Source of the DNA: CAYZJD01 sp964478455
GTDB lineage: Bacteria > Acidobacteriota > Terriglobia > Bryobacterales > Bryobacteraceae
Length of the DNA: 45,397 bases
Reading direction: 5' to 3'
Assembly: GCA_964478455.1 (NCBI GenBank)
Contig: CAYZJD010000002.1
Location: 1 to 45,397 of the forward strand
Shown: positions 23,749 through 32,549 of the stretch, piece by piece
Layout of the letters: the number at the start of each line of letters is the position of its first letter
Position numbering within the stretch: the stretch's first letter is position 1
Notes under the pieces: generated by a model
What the model saw: the letters and a program-made list of their open reading frames with translations, nothing else
What the model was told of the DNA's origin: nothing
Database searches by the model: none
Position numbers and translations under genes: made by a program

Positions 23749-25266
23749 GCGATCCAGGCTGAAGCGGGCCGGTTTCAGCGGCCATGCCTGGAACGAATCC
23801 AGTCGCGCGGTCCCGCCTTCGGCGTAAGCCTCGATTCCGAGGTCGTTCGGACCAGCGTCCACGGTCGTGAAAATCGCAGCCGCCCCATCGTTGGCGTAAG
23901 CCTCCGCCACGCACTTGTCGAGGAACACCCGGATGCGGAGCCGGCTGACGCGGCCCAACAACGTCGCGGCGCTGCCTGCGCTGAACATGCCGTCGTTGAA
24001 CACGGCGCTCGGACCGTAACCCACCTGGAATCCCTTACCGCTGGCCGGAGAGCGGAGTCGTAAGCCAACCGCCCTGGTGTTATCAAGCGTAAAATCGGCC
24101 TGTATCTCCAGCGAGTCGCCGGAAACTGTCTCGCTCAGTGAAAGCGGCTTGGCGCCGAGCGGAGCGGCCGGAGCCTTGCGCATCTCGCCCCGGAGCCGGT
24201 CAAATTCCGGAGCCGGGTTCTGCCGCAGATAACCGTCGTCACCGATCGTCAGGATACGCGGCATCACCATGACGCTGTTCCAGCCCTTCTCCGGGTTGGT
24301 CTCCGTTCTGCCCCACAGCCAGAGAATGCAGCGACCATGGTCGTCGAACGACACGTTGCTGGCGTAGGAGTGGCCCGGGTCGAGCACGCCGTACGTGTCG
24401 GGCACGAACTTCCGACGCGCCAGGTCGAGGTCGCCCACGAAGTACTCGCAGGGCTTTTGCGGCGAGATCAGCAACACCCACCTGGAGCCCAGCTTGAACA
24501 GATTCGGGCATTCAATATTGATGACCTCCCGGTTTCGGTATTCGAACACCGGCCCGAGGTATTTCCACTCGCTCAGGTCGCTGTTCACGGCCTCGTAAAG
24601 ATACACGGCGGAAGCGCCGCCCTGCCTTCGCTCGTTTCCGTTCCCGCCGGTGACCATGTACGTCCTGGCGGCCTCCCGGAAAAGGAATGGGTCCCGCCAA
24701 TCGTAGATGCGCTGCCTGCCGTGCAGCCGCACCGTCGCGATCGGGTTGTGCGAGTGTTTCTCCCAGACGATCAGCTCGTCATCGACGGGCGCCGCCATCC
24801 ATTGCTCCGGTTCGCGCTTGCCGATGCTGGTGTAGAACAGGCGCGGGCGGCCGTCGGCGCCGAGAATCGCGCCGCCGGAAAACACATGCTCCTCTCCCTT
24901 TTCCAGAGAAGGCCACAAGGCGATCGGCAAGTGCTCCCAGTTGACCAGGTCCCGGCTGCGGGCGTGACCCCAATGCATGTGGCCCCACTTCGCCTCGAAG
25001 GGATTGTGTTGGTAGAAGAGGTGGTGCCAGCCTTTGTAGAAGATGACTCCGTTCGGATCGTTGTTCCACTGGGCGGGGGGCCGGAAATGGTAAGCGGGAC
25101 GATCCGGATCGGACTCGGCCTTGGCGATGCCGGCGCGAACGGCATCCATCGCTTTGTGGATCGCCGCGTTGGGCCCCTCGGCGCAGAAAGTGGTTCGGCC
25201 GAGAACAGCCGCGGCCGTGCAGGCCTGCGTGAACCGGCGCCGTGTCACTTGATTGTTAGTGCGCAT
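23737..25266 (-). CDS. GH32-type glycoside hydrolase (beta-fructosidase-like), Tat-exported
   Basis: A 509-residue enzyme resembling invertase/levanase/fructanase. All three GH32 catalytic blocks are visible: WNNDPNG (nucleophile Asp70), WRDP (191-193) and ECP (252-254, acid/base Glu), plus FSGGA. After the five-bladed propeller comes a C-terminal beta-sandwich (SLEIQADFTL, LRIRVFLDKCVAEAY, IEAYAEGG), as usual for GH32. The N-terminus has a twin-arginine motif TRRRFTQA and a hydrophobic stretch, so export through Tat is likely. I chose the ATG at 25266 on that basis. It lies 20 bp downstream of the large fusion glycosidase gene on the same strand, so they form an operon. It would cleave a beta-fructofuranosyl linkage, or a related one if the specificity has drifted. 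Confidence 0.88.
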   Translation of the reverse strand: MRTNNQVTRRRFTQACTAAAVLGRTTFCAEGPNAAIHKAMDAVRAGIAKAESDPDRPAYHFRPPAQWNNDPNGVIFYKGWHHLFYQHNPFEAKWGHMHWGHARSRDLVNWEHLPIALWPSLEKGEEHVFSGGAILGADGRPRLFYTSIGKREPEQWMAAPVDDELIVWEKHSHNPIATVRLHGRQRIYDWRDPFLFREAARTYMVTGGNGNERRQGGASAVYLYEAVNSDLSEWKYLGPVFEYRNREVINIECPNLFKLGSRWVLLISPQKPCEYFVGDLDLARRKFVPDTYGVLDPGHSYASNVSFDDHGRCILWLWGRTETNPEKGWNSVMVMPRILTIGDDGYLRQNPAPEFDRLRGEMRKAPAAPLGAKPLSLSETVSGDSLEIQADFTLDNTRAVGLRLRSPASGKGFQVGYGPSAVFNDGMFSAGSAATLLGRVSRLRIRVFLDKCVAEAYANDGAAAIFTTVDAGPNDLGIEAYAEGGTARLDSFQAWPLKPARFSLDRFRA

Positions 25267-25286
25267 TGCAGAGTATCGGAGCCAGG

Positions 25287-27761
25287 CTACATGCCGAATC
25301 CCAGGTCCTCGCCTTCGTGCAGGACCAGCGCGATTTGTTCCAGGCTGCCGTGCCGGCCGTTGTACCACAGCAGCCAGCGCTTGCCGTCGAAGAGCATGAA
25401 AGGTTTGTAGCAGGCATCCTGATCGAACTCGTCCTGCCCCGGGCGGATGATCGGGTTGCCGGGATGGCGCACCCAGTTCGAAATGCCGTCACGAGACCGG
25501 GCAATTCCGATCTGCGCATGGTCCATGTCACGATATCCGATATAGACGATGTAATGCCACCCTCCGTGGCGGAGCACCTGCGGGCCGGCCACTTTGTAGC
25601 GCTCCCACACGTTTTCTCGCATTGGGGTGACGACCGGGTTGGCAGGGTGTTTGGTCCAGTTCAGCCCGTCCGGGCTGGTGGCATAACCGATGGCGTCGGG
25701 CTCGTATTGATCTCCGCCCGCGTACCACATGCGGAAGATCCTCGTCTCCGGATCCCACAGCACGTTCGGGTTCATCACCGCGCCCTTCTCCCAGGGCAAT
25801 TCCGGAGACAACGCCGGCTTGTCGTTCATCCGTTTCCAGGTTTTGCCGTCCGGACTCGTGGCGTAGCCGATCCAGGATCGTCCCTTCGCCTGCCCCGTGT
25901 ACCACAGGTGGTAGCCGTCCTCGCGCTTCACCACCGACGGCCGGTTGATGTCGCTCTCCCAACCAGTGGCCGGGTTCGGCGAAAACACGAGCTCGGGCTC
26001 GCTCCACCGGATGCCGTCCTTGCTCTCAAACAGAGCCAGGCTCCGCTTGGGCCGCCACGAGCCCCACATCCGGTACTTGCCGTCCTCGTGCAGCACGACG
26101 ACGTCGAACACCGTCCCGAGGTTGCCCCCGCCGATCAGTGGATTGCCCTCGTATTTCTTCCAGCCGGCCTTGGTCTGCGGCAGCTTCGCCCGGAACCACT
26201 GTAGCTGCCGTGACGAGCCGATTTCCTCGCCATCCGCGTACACATGCACGCCGGCGCCTCTGCCGTACCGCTTCCCGGTCTTGTCGTAAAGGATGGTCAG
26301 ATTGACATCGTGATAGCGGACGCCGTCCAGGCAGAAGTACTCCATCGCTCCCTCGGGCGCCAGCGGATTGACTTCCACCCACTGGTCGAGTCGCGGGCGC
26401 AGCCCCACCAGCCCAGTGATCAGGAGGTCATTAAAAGTGGAATGGTTGTAGTCGCGCCCGCGGTCTTTGTCCGCCTTGACCTTCATCTGTTCCGGCGAAA
26501 ACCCGTACAGAATGCTGCGAGCAAGCCATTCCCCGGTGTCCGGATTCAGGTTCTCGTCGATGAACGGGATCACGCGGCCGTCCGGCAGTTTCAAGTGCTG
26601 CGAGCGCGCATAGATGCGAAGCAGTTCGAGGTACTCCTTCTTGCCCACATAGTCCTGACGGTAGTTGTTCAGCAGGTTGGCCATCGCCGTCAGTGTCTGG
26701 GACGTCGCGAACGGCCAGGACGGCCCGTTCCAGAGGCACTCGTGGGGGTGCTGGAACATAAAGCGCGGGTGCCGCCGCTCCGCTGTCGTCGGACCGTAGG
26801 GCGCGAAGAAGCCTTTCGGATCCATGATCTGTTTCCAAGCCACTTCCCGCCCCGGGTTCGGCAGGTTGAAGCACCACGGCACGTACCCGTGCAGTTCCCG
26901 CGCGCCGGCGAGCCGCTGGTCCTCGCCGCGCGGCAGCACCTTGTAGAAGCCCGCAGTCTCGTCCCACAGCTTCGCCTCCACCAGCATTCGGATCTTGTCG
27001 GCCTTGGACCGGAACTCAAGCGCCATCTCGGTCTTGTACGGCCAGACCCAGGTGGCAATGTCCGAGAGCGCCATGGCATCGCCGTACATATAGCTGTTGA
27101 TTGTGGGGCGATAGCCACTACCGCCGATCGAGATTTCCATCCCGTCGCGATCGTCGATCTGCCAGAACAGGCCGTTCGGGTCCAGGTGCGTCTTCTCCCA
27201 CTCCTCGTAGTTCGCGACCAGCTCCGGGAACAGGTCCACCGGAACGTGCTGGTCCTGTGTGACCATCGACCACGCCCGGAGCGAATCCGCCGCCCAGAAA
27301 CTGTAGCGGCGCGGCTCGCCTCCCTTGCGGAACCAGAAGTATGCGTAGTCGGCCAGATACTGCCGGTCGCGCAGCCAGCGCCCTTCATAGAAGTGATGGG
27401 CCGCCGAGCAACTGATCGTGTTCAGCTTGCCGGCCCAGGGCACGTCCGGAAGGAACTCGGTGATCACAAAGCCCTCCGGCGTCTTCTTTATGTGCTTGCG
27501 AAACGTCCACCACCGGAAGTAGTAGATCTCTTCGACCCCTTTGTCCGACGACTCGAAGAACGGAATATTCTGCTCCAGCCACGCCCAAGCTGCTTTGTTG
27601 TCGACGTAATTGACCTTCCGCTCCACATCATTCCGGTTGAACGCCTCCACATAATGCCGGAAAGCGCTGGGTTTCAGCAAGAACGTGGACTGTTTAGGCG
27701 CCTCGGCCCGCGCCAGGGCTAGGACCGCTGTCAGCGCGAGCAGGGCTTTAGATAGCGACAT
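25287..27761 (-). CDS. Fusion glycosidase: (alpha/alpha)6 GH63/MGH-like domain plus GH43/GH32-like propeller
   Basis: An 824-residue exported protein (signal peptide MSLSKALLALTAVLALARAE). Residues about 40-480 look like an (alpha/alpha)6-toroid glycosidase of the GH63/GH37/mannosylglycerate-hydrolase type: FPELVANYEEWE, DDRDGMEISIGGSGYRPTIN, ECLWNGPSWPFATSQTLTAM. Residues about 550-824 form repeated propeller blades (GKYRMWGSWRPKRSLALFES, SWIGYATSPDGKTWKRMND, IFRMWYAGGDQYEPDAIGYA), as in the GH32/GH43/GH130-like superfamily. Two catalytic folds in one chain is unusual. It is the first gene of a two-gene unit with the GH32 gene. The promoter may include the TACTAGTA element at 27790-27797; no LacI operator is seen there. 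Confidence 0.78.
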   Translation of the reverse strand: MSLSKALLALTAVLALARAEAPKQSTFLLKPSAFRHYVEAFNRNDVERKVNYVDNKAAWAWLEQNIPFFESSDKGVEEIYYFRWWTFRKHIKKTPEGFVITEFLPDVPWAGKLNTISCSAAHHFYEGRWLRDRQYLADYAYFWFRKGGEPRRYSFWAADSLRAWSMVTQDQHVPVDLFPELVANYEEWEKTHLDPNGLFWQIDDRDGMEISIGGSGYRPTINSYMYGDAMALSDIATWVWPYKTEMALEFRSKADKIRMLVEAKLWDETAGFYKVLPRGEDQRLAGARELHGYVPWCFNLPNPGREVAWKQIMDPKGFFAPYGPTTAERRHPRFMFQHPHECLWNGPSWPFATSQTLTAMANLLNNYRQDYVGKKEYLELLRIYARSQHLKLPDGRVIPFIDENLNPDTGEWLARSILYGFSPEQMKVKADKDRGRDYNHSTFNDLLITGLVGLRPRLDQWVEVNPLAPEGAMEYFCLDGVRYHDVNLTILYDKTGKRYGRGAGVHVYADGEEIGSSRQLQWFRAKLPQTKAGWKKYEGNPLIGGGNLGTVFDVVVLHEDGKYRMWGSWRPKRSLALFESKDGIRWSEPELVFSPNPATGWESDINRPSVVKREDGYHLWYTGQAKGRSWIGYATSPDGKTWKRMNDKPALSPELPWEKGAVMNPNVLWDPETRIFRMWYAGGDQYEPDAIGYATSPDGLNWTKHPANPVVTPMRENVWERYKVAGPQVLRHGGWHYIVYIGYRDMDHAQIGIARSRDGISNWVRHPGNPIIRPGQDEFDQDACYKPFMLFDGKRWLLWYNGRHGSLEQIALVLHEGEDLGFGM

Positions 27762-28112
27762 CGGCTGTTCCTTGATGCCCTTTCCCCTGTACTAGTATTG
27801 ACCGCTTTCTTTCACGTCGCGGACGATTCTGCCGGCCGTTGCTGACGTGGCCGCGGATGAACGCCGAGGCGAGGAGAGATCCAATCGGCGTTCATCGGTG
27901 TCTATCAGCGGCCTGGTTGGTTGTGGCTCGCCGCGCTGTAAACCGGCGAGAGCAACCTCGGATGGAACCAACCGAGTGTACGGTCTGAAGCGGAGCGAAG
28001 GCAAGCGAGAATCGGTGATGAAGCCGCCGCGTCCGTTCCCCAACGGTTGCGCCGGCTGTCCCGCGCGCTGGTACTTCTTGCCCCGCTCCGATTGCCCGCG
28101 GAATAGACGCAA
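27762..28112. other. Intergenic region between fusion glycosidase and TonB receptor
   Basis: About 350 bp with no convincing gene. It contains the TACTAGTA palindrome at 27790-27797 (possible promoter element for the glycosidase) and the inverted/10-bp-period repeat at 27856-27913. Confidence 0.5.
27856..27913. repeat. Intergenic repeat with 12-bp inverted arms and three 10-bp units
   Basis: GATGAACGCCGA (27856-27867) is the exact reverse complement of TCGGCGTTCATC (27885-27896). The right arm is part of three tandem 10-bp units, ATCGGCGTTC, ATCGGTGTCT and ATCAGCGGCC (27884-27913). From memory this resembles the dispersed 'aatctgcgttcatctgcggc' type of repeat seen between genes in several soil and aquatic bacterial phyla. 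Confidence 0.6.
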
Positions 28113-31100
28113 TTAGAACGACACGCGCAGCCCGAGCTGCACGATCCGGGGCTCACGCGCCCAAGTGATCCAACCGAACGTGCTGCCCTCGGCGTCGTTG
28201 AACGTCGTGTCGATGCCGCCCCACTGGGTGTGGTTGAAAGCGTTCAGCAAGTCGGCTCGAAACTCGACGCGCAGCCGCTCCACCGGCCGGAACACCTTCG
28301 AGAGCGAGATGTCCCAGTTGTTGACGCCGGGCGCGCGCACGATCCCTCGTCCGGCCGACCCTTTGACGTCCTGCGGCGGCGCCGAGAAAGCGCCGATGTC
28401 AAAGTATCGGTAGAAGCCGCGTTCACCGCGGGGAAGATTCGGGTGGCGCGACACGTTCGGCATATCCGGCTCGCCGTCCCGCGCGCTGGTGACCCCGTTG
28501 TACACCGTCAGCGCATGGCCGGATTCGAACGTCGTGATCGAGCTCACATTCCAGCCCCACAGCAACGCCTTGGCCGCCGGGTGCAGATTGCCGCCCCAAG
28601 GCAACTGGTAGGTGACCGCCGACACGAACCGGTGCGGATGCGAGAAATCCGCTTCGCCCCGGCCAAGCTTGCGGTGATAATGCCACGCGCTCCAGTCCTG
28701 GCCGACCGCCTCCGGCACAATCTCATTGTAGTCGGCGACGGTCTTGGAGAACGTATAGTGAGCCAGAACCTGCAAGCCCTTGCTGAGGTTGCGCTGGAAC
28801 TTGGCGGTCACGCCGTTGTAGAAGGAGTTGTGCCCGTGCCGGAGTATGGAGACGTCGGCGAAGCGGCCGGTGTTGTTCGGACGGGCTTCGTTGAAGGCAT
28901 CCTCGGACTCCCAGCCGGTTCGGTATGGCGGCAGGTTGACGTTCTCGTAATAGGGAAGTTTGGTCCCGCGCCCGCCAAGGTAGGTTAAGGAAACCACCGT
29001 GTTCGCTCCCAGCCCCTTTTGCAGCTCGAACAGATACCTCTGATAGTACGGAACGACGTTCGACTTCCGGTCGTTCACGTTGACGCTGGCCGGATAGCCA
29101 AAGTAGCCCGTGCCCGTCCCCGTGCTGACCGGATAGGTGCCGAGCTCGAAGCTCTGCTGCGGCGGGAAGATGTCGCCGAAGTGGAGATACGGGACGTCAT
29201 CATGCACTTCGAATCTCGCGTTGGTGTACTCGTCCCCCACATACCCGGGCACGGAGCCGAACGCGTTGCCGAGCACGAAGCCGCCCGTGTTGGACACTCC
29301 GGCCATGTAGAAGATGCCGTAGCTGGCGCGAACGACGAAATCCTCCCGCAGCCGGTAGGCCACGCTGATGCGCGGCGCGAAGTTGTTCTTGTCGGCGGGG
29401 ACAAAGTGCAGCGGGAGCCCTTGCGCCCTGCCCGGTATGGCAAGCTGCCAGCCCGGAACGCTGAAGTCCAACATGGCATTGCCATAGCGGTTGCCGGAAT
29501 ACAGTGGAATAGGCAGGTCGTATCGCATCCCCAGGTTGAGCGTCAGCTTCGGCGAAACCTGCCACTTATCCTCGGCGTAAAAGCCCCAGTACGGAACAAC
29601 GAGGTTCAGGTCCGGCTCTCCCCCGGTGAACTGGTAGCGCTGGTTGATGTAGGAAGGCAAGCCCATCAGGAAATCAGCCATGGCGTCGCCGCCGCGGCTC
29701 TCATCCACGCTGCCCGCTCGTGAGAAGGTGTTTCCGAACCAAACGCCGCGGATGTAGTCCCAGTCCACTTCCTTCTTGCGGAAGTAGTTGAACCCCATTT
29801 TGAGCGAATGGCTTCCCTTCACCAGGCTGACGTTGTCGGAGAACTGCAAGGTGGGGTTCGAGGCCATGAAGATTTCCCAGAAACCGATATCGGTCCACCC
29901 GTCAATCCCGATGGCATGGTACCCGAAGTCGGCGCCTTGACCCAGGTTCTGGAGGTACTTGTTTCGCAGTGTGTCGGGCTTTGCCATGTAATCGCGCGTG
30001 TTCTGATCCACGCTGAACATCTGGCCCTTGCCCACTGCGAAGATGAACTCGTTGGTCAGGTTAGGCGTGAAGACGCGCGCATAGTTCGCGGTGACCAGGT
30101 AGGAGTTGTCCTCCAGGTTCGAGGTCAGCTCCGGAATCAAGCCGCCGCTGTTGTTGTCCTTACCCTTGGATCTCGATAGATTCATGTAGAAGTTGTCGTT
30201 GTCGCTGAGCCGGAAGTCGGCCCGTGCGTCGAGGCGGAAGTTCTTCTGCCCTTGGCGCGCAAACGTACGGTAGTTCCGAAGGTCGTACGGATTCGAGGGA
30301 TTCTGGTATCCGTTGGATTCCGGAAAAATCCCCAGCATCTCCCGGGCTTCGCTCACGATCGCCGGGCCGCTCGGGCCGCTGATGGCGCGGAGGTCATTGC
30401 TGGGCACCGGCAGGCGGCTGCTTTCCCCGTTCTCGTCGATCACCGTCGAGTAGGGGTCATACAGAATATAGTTCGGGTCTCCCTCGAACTTGCGCAAGTA
30501 CTCGCTGAAATCGCCCTGTCGCTCGGCGGCCGTCGGCACACGGTAGAGGGCGTCTTCGCCGGCCCGGTTCTCACGGGTGCCTTCGTAATTCACGAAGAAG
30601 AAGGCCTTGTCGCGGCCCTTGAACAGCTTGGGGATCCAGATCGGCCCGCCGGCATTCCCTCCGAACTGGTTGCGCTGGAGCAGGCTCTTCTTCTGACCCG
30701 GTTCCATCAGCGCCTTGTCGTATGGGTTCCACGCGTTCAGTTCGCTGTTCTGAAAGTAGTCGTAGGCGGTTCCGTGGTAGTCATTGGTGCCGCCGCGCGT
30801 CGCCACCGTCAGCGTGGAGACATCGCGCCCGTTGGCCGCCGAGAAGCTCGCCACGTCAACCTTGACTTCGGACACGGCTTCGAGTGATGGCGCGTAACTC
30901 ACGCTCCCCACCCAGTTGTCGTTGATGTTGGCGCCGTTCATGTAAAAACCGTTGTCGCCGCCGCCGCCCACGACGTAGTCCACGCCGCCAATCAAATGGT
31001 GACCGCCCACGGACCAGGTTCCGCCGTAATTGCCGCGCGGAAACGTGCTGATGTTCGACGCCAGGCTGGCGAAGGCCGTGAAGTTGCGCCCCTTGATCGG

Positions 31101-31541
31101 CAGCGTCTCCACCAGGTTGCGCTCCACCGTCTGGCCGACGATTCCTTGTTCGGTTTGCAGAAGCGGCGCTCCTGAGCCGGTTACCTCGACGGTCTGGGTG
31201 ATTTCGCCGACCGCCAGCGCCAAATCGATACGCGCCGTCTGTTGCGTCGAGATCGTCACTACCTCGGAAACAGTCCGCTGGAATCCTTGCTTCTCCACCG
31301 CCACCTGGTAGCGCCCGGGCGTCAGGTTGGGGAATGTGTAAAGGCCCAGATCGTTCGTCTGCGCGCGATAGACCTGGTTCCGGTCGAGATCCGTCAGCGT
31401 GACGCTGGCCGAGGGGATGACCGCCTGCGAAGCGTCGGTGATGACGCCGCTGATGCTGCTTCGGAGAGTAAACTGGGCCCACGCGGTCGCGCAGGCCAGC
31501 AGGAACAACAACAGTCTGTCAGGCCGCAAGATGTACCTCAT
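28113..31541 (-). CDS. Oar-type TonB-dependent receptor with carboxypeptidase-regulatory-like domain
   Basis: A 1142-residue outer-membrane receptor. It has a signal peptide (MRYILRPDRLLLFLLACATAWA), an N-terminal carboxypeptidase-regulatory-like beta-sandwich (about 24-115: SGVITDASQAVIPSASVTLTD, GLYTFPNLTPGRYQVAVEK), a TonB plug (LPIKGRNFTAF, VSEVKVDVASFSAANGRD), then a long 22-strand barrel ending GLRVSF. This is the SusC/Oar-like type used by Acidobacteriota for uptake of large ligands. I chose the ATG at 31541, 6 nt after AGGAGG, rather than the upstream TTG. The promoter TTGACA-N16-GATAAA and a LacI-type operator lie just upstream, so it is probably inducible by the sugar sensed by the LacI regulator at 36187-37236. 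Confidence 0.92.
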   Translation of the reverse strand: MRYILRPDRLLLFLLACATAWAQFTLRSSISGVITDASQAVIPSASVTLTDLDRNQVYRAQTNDLGLYTFPNLTPGRYQVAVEKQGFQRTVSEVVTISTQQTARIDLALAVGEITQTVEVTGSGAPLLQTEQGIVGQTVERNLVETLPIKGRNFTAFASLASNISTFPRGNYGGTWSVGGHHLIGGVDYVVGGGGDNGFYMNGANINDNWVGSVSYAPSLEAVSEVKVDVASFSAANGRDVSTLTVATRGGTNDYHGTAYDYFQNSELNAWNPYDKALMEPGQKKSLLQRNQFGGNAGGPIWIPKLFKGRDKAFFFVNYEGTRENRAGEDALYRVPTAAERQGDFSEYLRKFEGDPNYILYDPYSTVIDENGESSRLPVPSNDLRAISGPSGPAIVSEAREMLGIFPESNGYQNPSNPYDLRNYRTFARQGQKNFRLDARADFRLSDNDNFYMNLSRSKGKDNNSGGLIPELTSNLEDNSYLVTANYARVFTPNLTNEFIFAVGKGQMFSVDQNTRDYMAKPDTLRNKYLQNLGQGADFGYHAIGIDGWTDIGFWEIFMASNPTLQFSDNVSLVKGSHSLKMGFNYFRKKEVDWDYIRGVWFGNTFSRAGSVDESRGGDAMADFLMGLPSYINQRYQFTGGEPDLNLVVPYWGFYAEDKWQVSPKLTLNLGMRYDLPIPLYSGNRYGNAMLDFSVPGWQLAIPGRAQGLPLHFVPADKNNFAPRISVAYRLREDFVVRASYGIFYMAGVSNTGGFVLGNAFGSVPGYVGDEYTNARFEVHDDVPYLHFGDIFPPQQSFELGTYPVSTGTGTGYFGYPASVNVNDRKSNVVPYYQRYLFELQKGLGANTVVSLTYLGGRGTKLPYYENVNLPPYRTGWESEDAFNEARPNNTGRFADVSILRHGHNSFYNGVTAKFQRNLSKGLQVLAHYTFSKTVADYNEIVPEAVGQDWSAWHYHRKLGRGEADFSHPHRFVSAVTYQLPWGGNLHPAAKALLWGWNVSSITTFESGHALTVYNGVTSARDGEPDMPNVSRHPNLPRGERGFYRYFDIGAFSAPPQDVKGSAGRGIVRAPGVNNWDISLSKVFRPVERLRVEFRADLLNAFNHTQWGGIDTTFNDAEGSTFGWITWAREPRIVQLGLRVSF

Positions 31542-31552
31542 GCAAGACCTCC

Positions 31553-31564
31553 TGAATCGTTTCA
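31553..31564. promoter_or_regulatory. LacI-type operator TGAATCGTTTCA (site 3)
   Basis: A one-base variant of TGAATCGATTCA. On the minus strand it reads TGAAACGATTCA and runs directly into the AGGAGG Shine-Dalgarno sequence of the TonB receptor. Relative to the predicted transcription start it sits at about +10 to +21. Confidence 0.7.
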
Positions 31565-31580
31565 AAAGACCTGCCCTCCT

Positions 31581-31608
31581 TTTATCACGGATTTTCGGCC
31601 GGTGTCAA
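31581..31608 (-). promoter_or_regulatory. Promoter of the TonB receptor gene
   Basis: On the minus strand: -35 TTGACA (31608-31603), 16-bp spacer, -10 GATAAA (31586-31581). The predicted start is about ten bases before the LacI operator, the same geometry as at 37348-37399. Confidence 0.6.
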
Positions 31609-31631
31609 GAAAGATGCACGCCGCGGTGATG

Positions 31632-32489
31632 TCAAGCGGCTTGTGTAAAAACCTGGAGGGTACGGTTCCGCCACTCCAAATTAAACCTGTGAAAGATCGA
31701 GTAGATAATCCGATCGACGCTGGCCACGTTGACGAAGCACACCATCGGCCGGGTGCGCCGTCGAACCTCCACGAACACCCTCTCGATCACGTTCGTCGTC
31801 CGCAACTGCCGCCATAGGTGCTTCGGAAAACTGAAGAAGCTCAGCAGTTCCGGCAGGTCCCGCTCCAACTGTTTGACGATGGTCGGATAGTCCGACCGCC
31901 AGCGTTGCTGAAATCGATGAAAGGCATCCCGCGCCGCCGAACGGTTCGGCGCCAGGTAGATCGCGCGGGCGTGGGCCTTCACCTGATCGGAGTCCCGCTT
32001 GCGTACCTTCTCCAAAATGTTCCGCATCTTGTGCACCCAGCAGCGCTGGTGCAGCACCCGCGGGTAGACCACCTGGATCGCCGCCGCCAGGCCCGGACAG
32101 CCGTCGGTCACAATCAGCGCCAGCCGCTTGCCTTCCAGCCCCCGGCGGTACAGATCCTGCAACAGGCCTTCCCAAGCGGCCTGACTCTCCCCGGAGCTGC
32201 GCTGGAAGGCCAACAACTGCCGGCTCCCGTCCCGGCGCACGCCGTAGGCCACCAGCATCTGCACCCGCTTGCGGCCCGCCGGCCGCCGCACGCGCAGGCT
32301 GACGCCGTCCAAGAATAGGTAAACCCACTCGTCCTTCAGCCGCGCTTGATGAAACTTCCGCACCGCCGCGTCCAGCTCCCGCGTCAGCTTGGACACCGTC
32401 TGGGCGCTGAGGGGTGTAAGCTCCTTTCCTTTCCGAGGATTGTGGTTTTTCGCCAAAACCAACCTTACACCCTCCTCGCTCTTACACAC
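31632..32489 (-). pseudogene. IS256-family (mutator-type) transposase, N-terminally truncated
   Basis: A 285-codon frame covering the C-terminal two thirds of an IS256-type DDE transposase: LSAQTVSKLTRELD, first Asp in VYLFLDGVSLRV, second Asp in LIVTDGCPGLAAAI, the C/H motif RCWVHKMRNILEKV, and the Glu in RTTNVIERVFVEVRRR. Full-length members have about 400 residues; the N-terminal DNA-binding part is missing. The apparent start is a GTG inside the terminal inverted repeat, so it is not a genuine start. The catalytic triad is intact, but the protein is unlikely to bind the element ends on its own. Confidence 0.82.
31642..32488. mobile_element. Internally deleted IS256-type element
   Basis: Imperfect terminal repeats are visible. 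The left end at 31643-31661 reads GTGTAAAAACCTGGAGGGT. The right end, as reverse complement of 32469-32487, reads GTGTAAGAGCGAGGAGGGT. They match at 15 of 19 positions. The element is about 0.85 kb, whereas complete IS256 members are about 1.3 kb. I find no target-site duplication of 8-9 bp. It separates the TonB receptor from the divergently oriented GH13 paralogue B; without it the two genes would be about 160 bp apart. Confidence 0.65.
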
Positions 32490-32549
32490 TCAACTTTACG
32501 TCACCGCACACCGCCCGCTGCCGTGCGAGAATTCATCGAGAGGAAACCC

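Noticed and set aside
27762..27830. A LacI operator upstream of the fusion glycosidase
   Set aside because: The closest match, TGACCGCTTTCT, shares only about half of the positions with TGAATCGATTCA and is not palindromic.
27856..27913. CRISPR array
   Set aside because: The repeat units are only 10 bp, directly adjacent without spacers, and there are no cas genes in the window.
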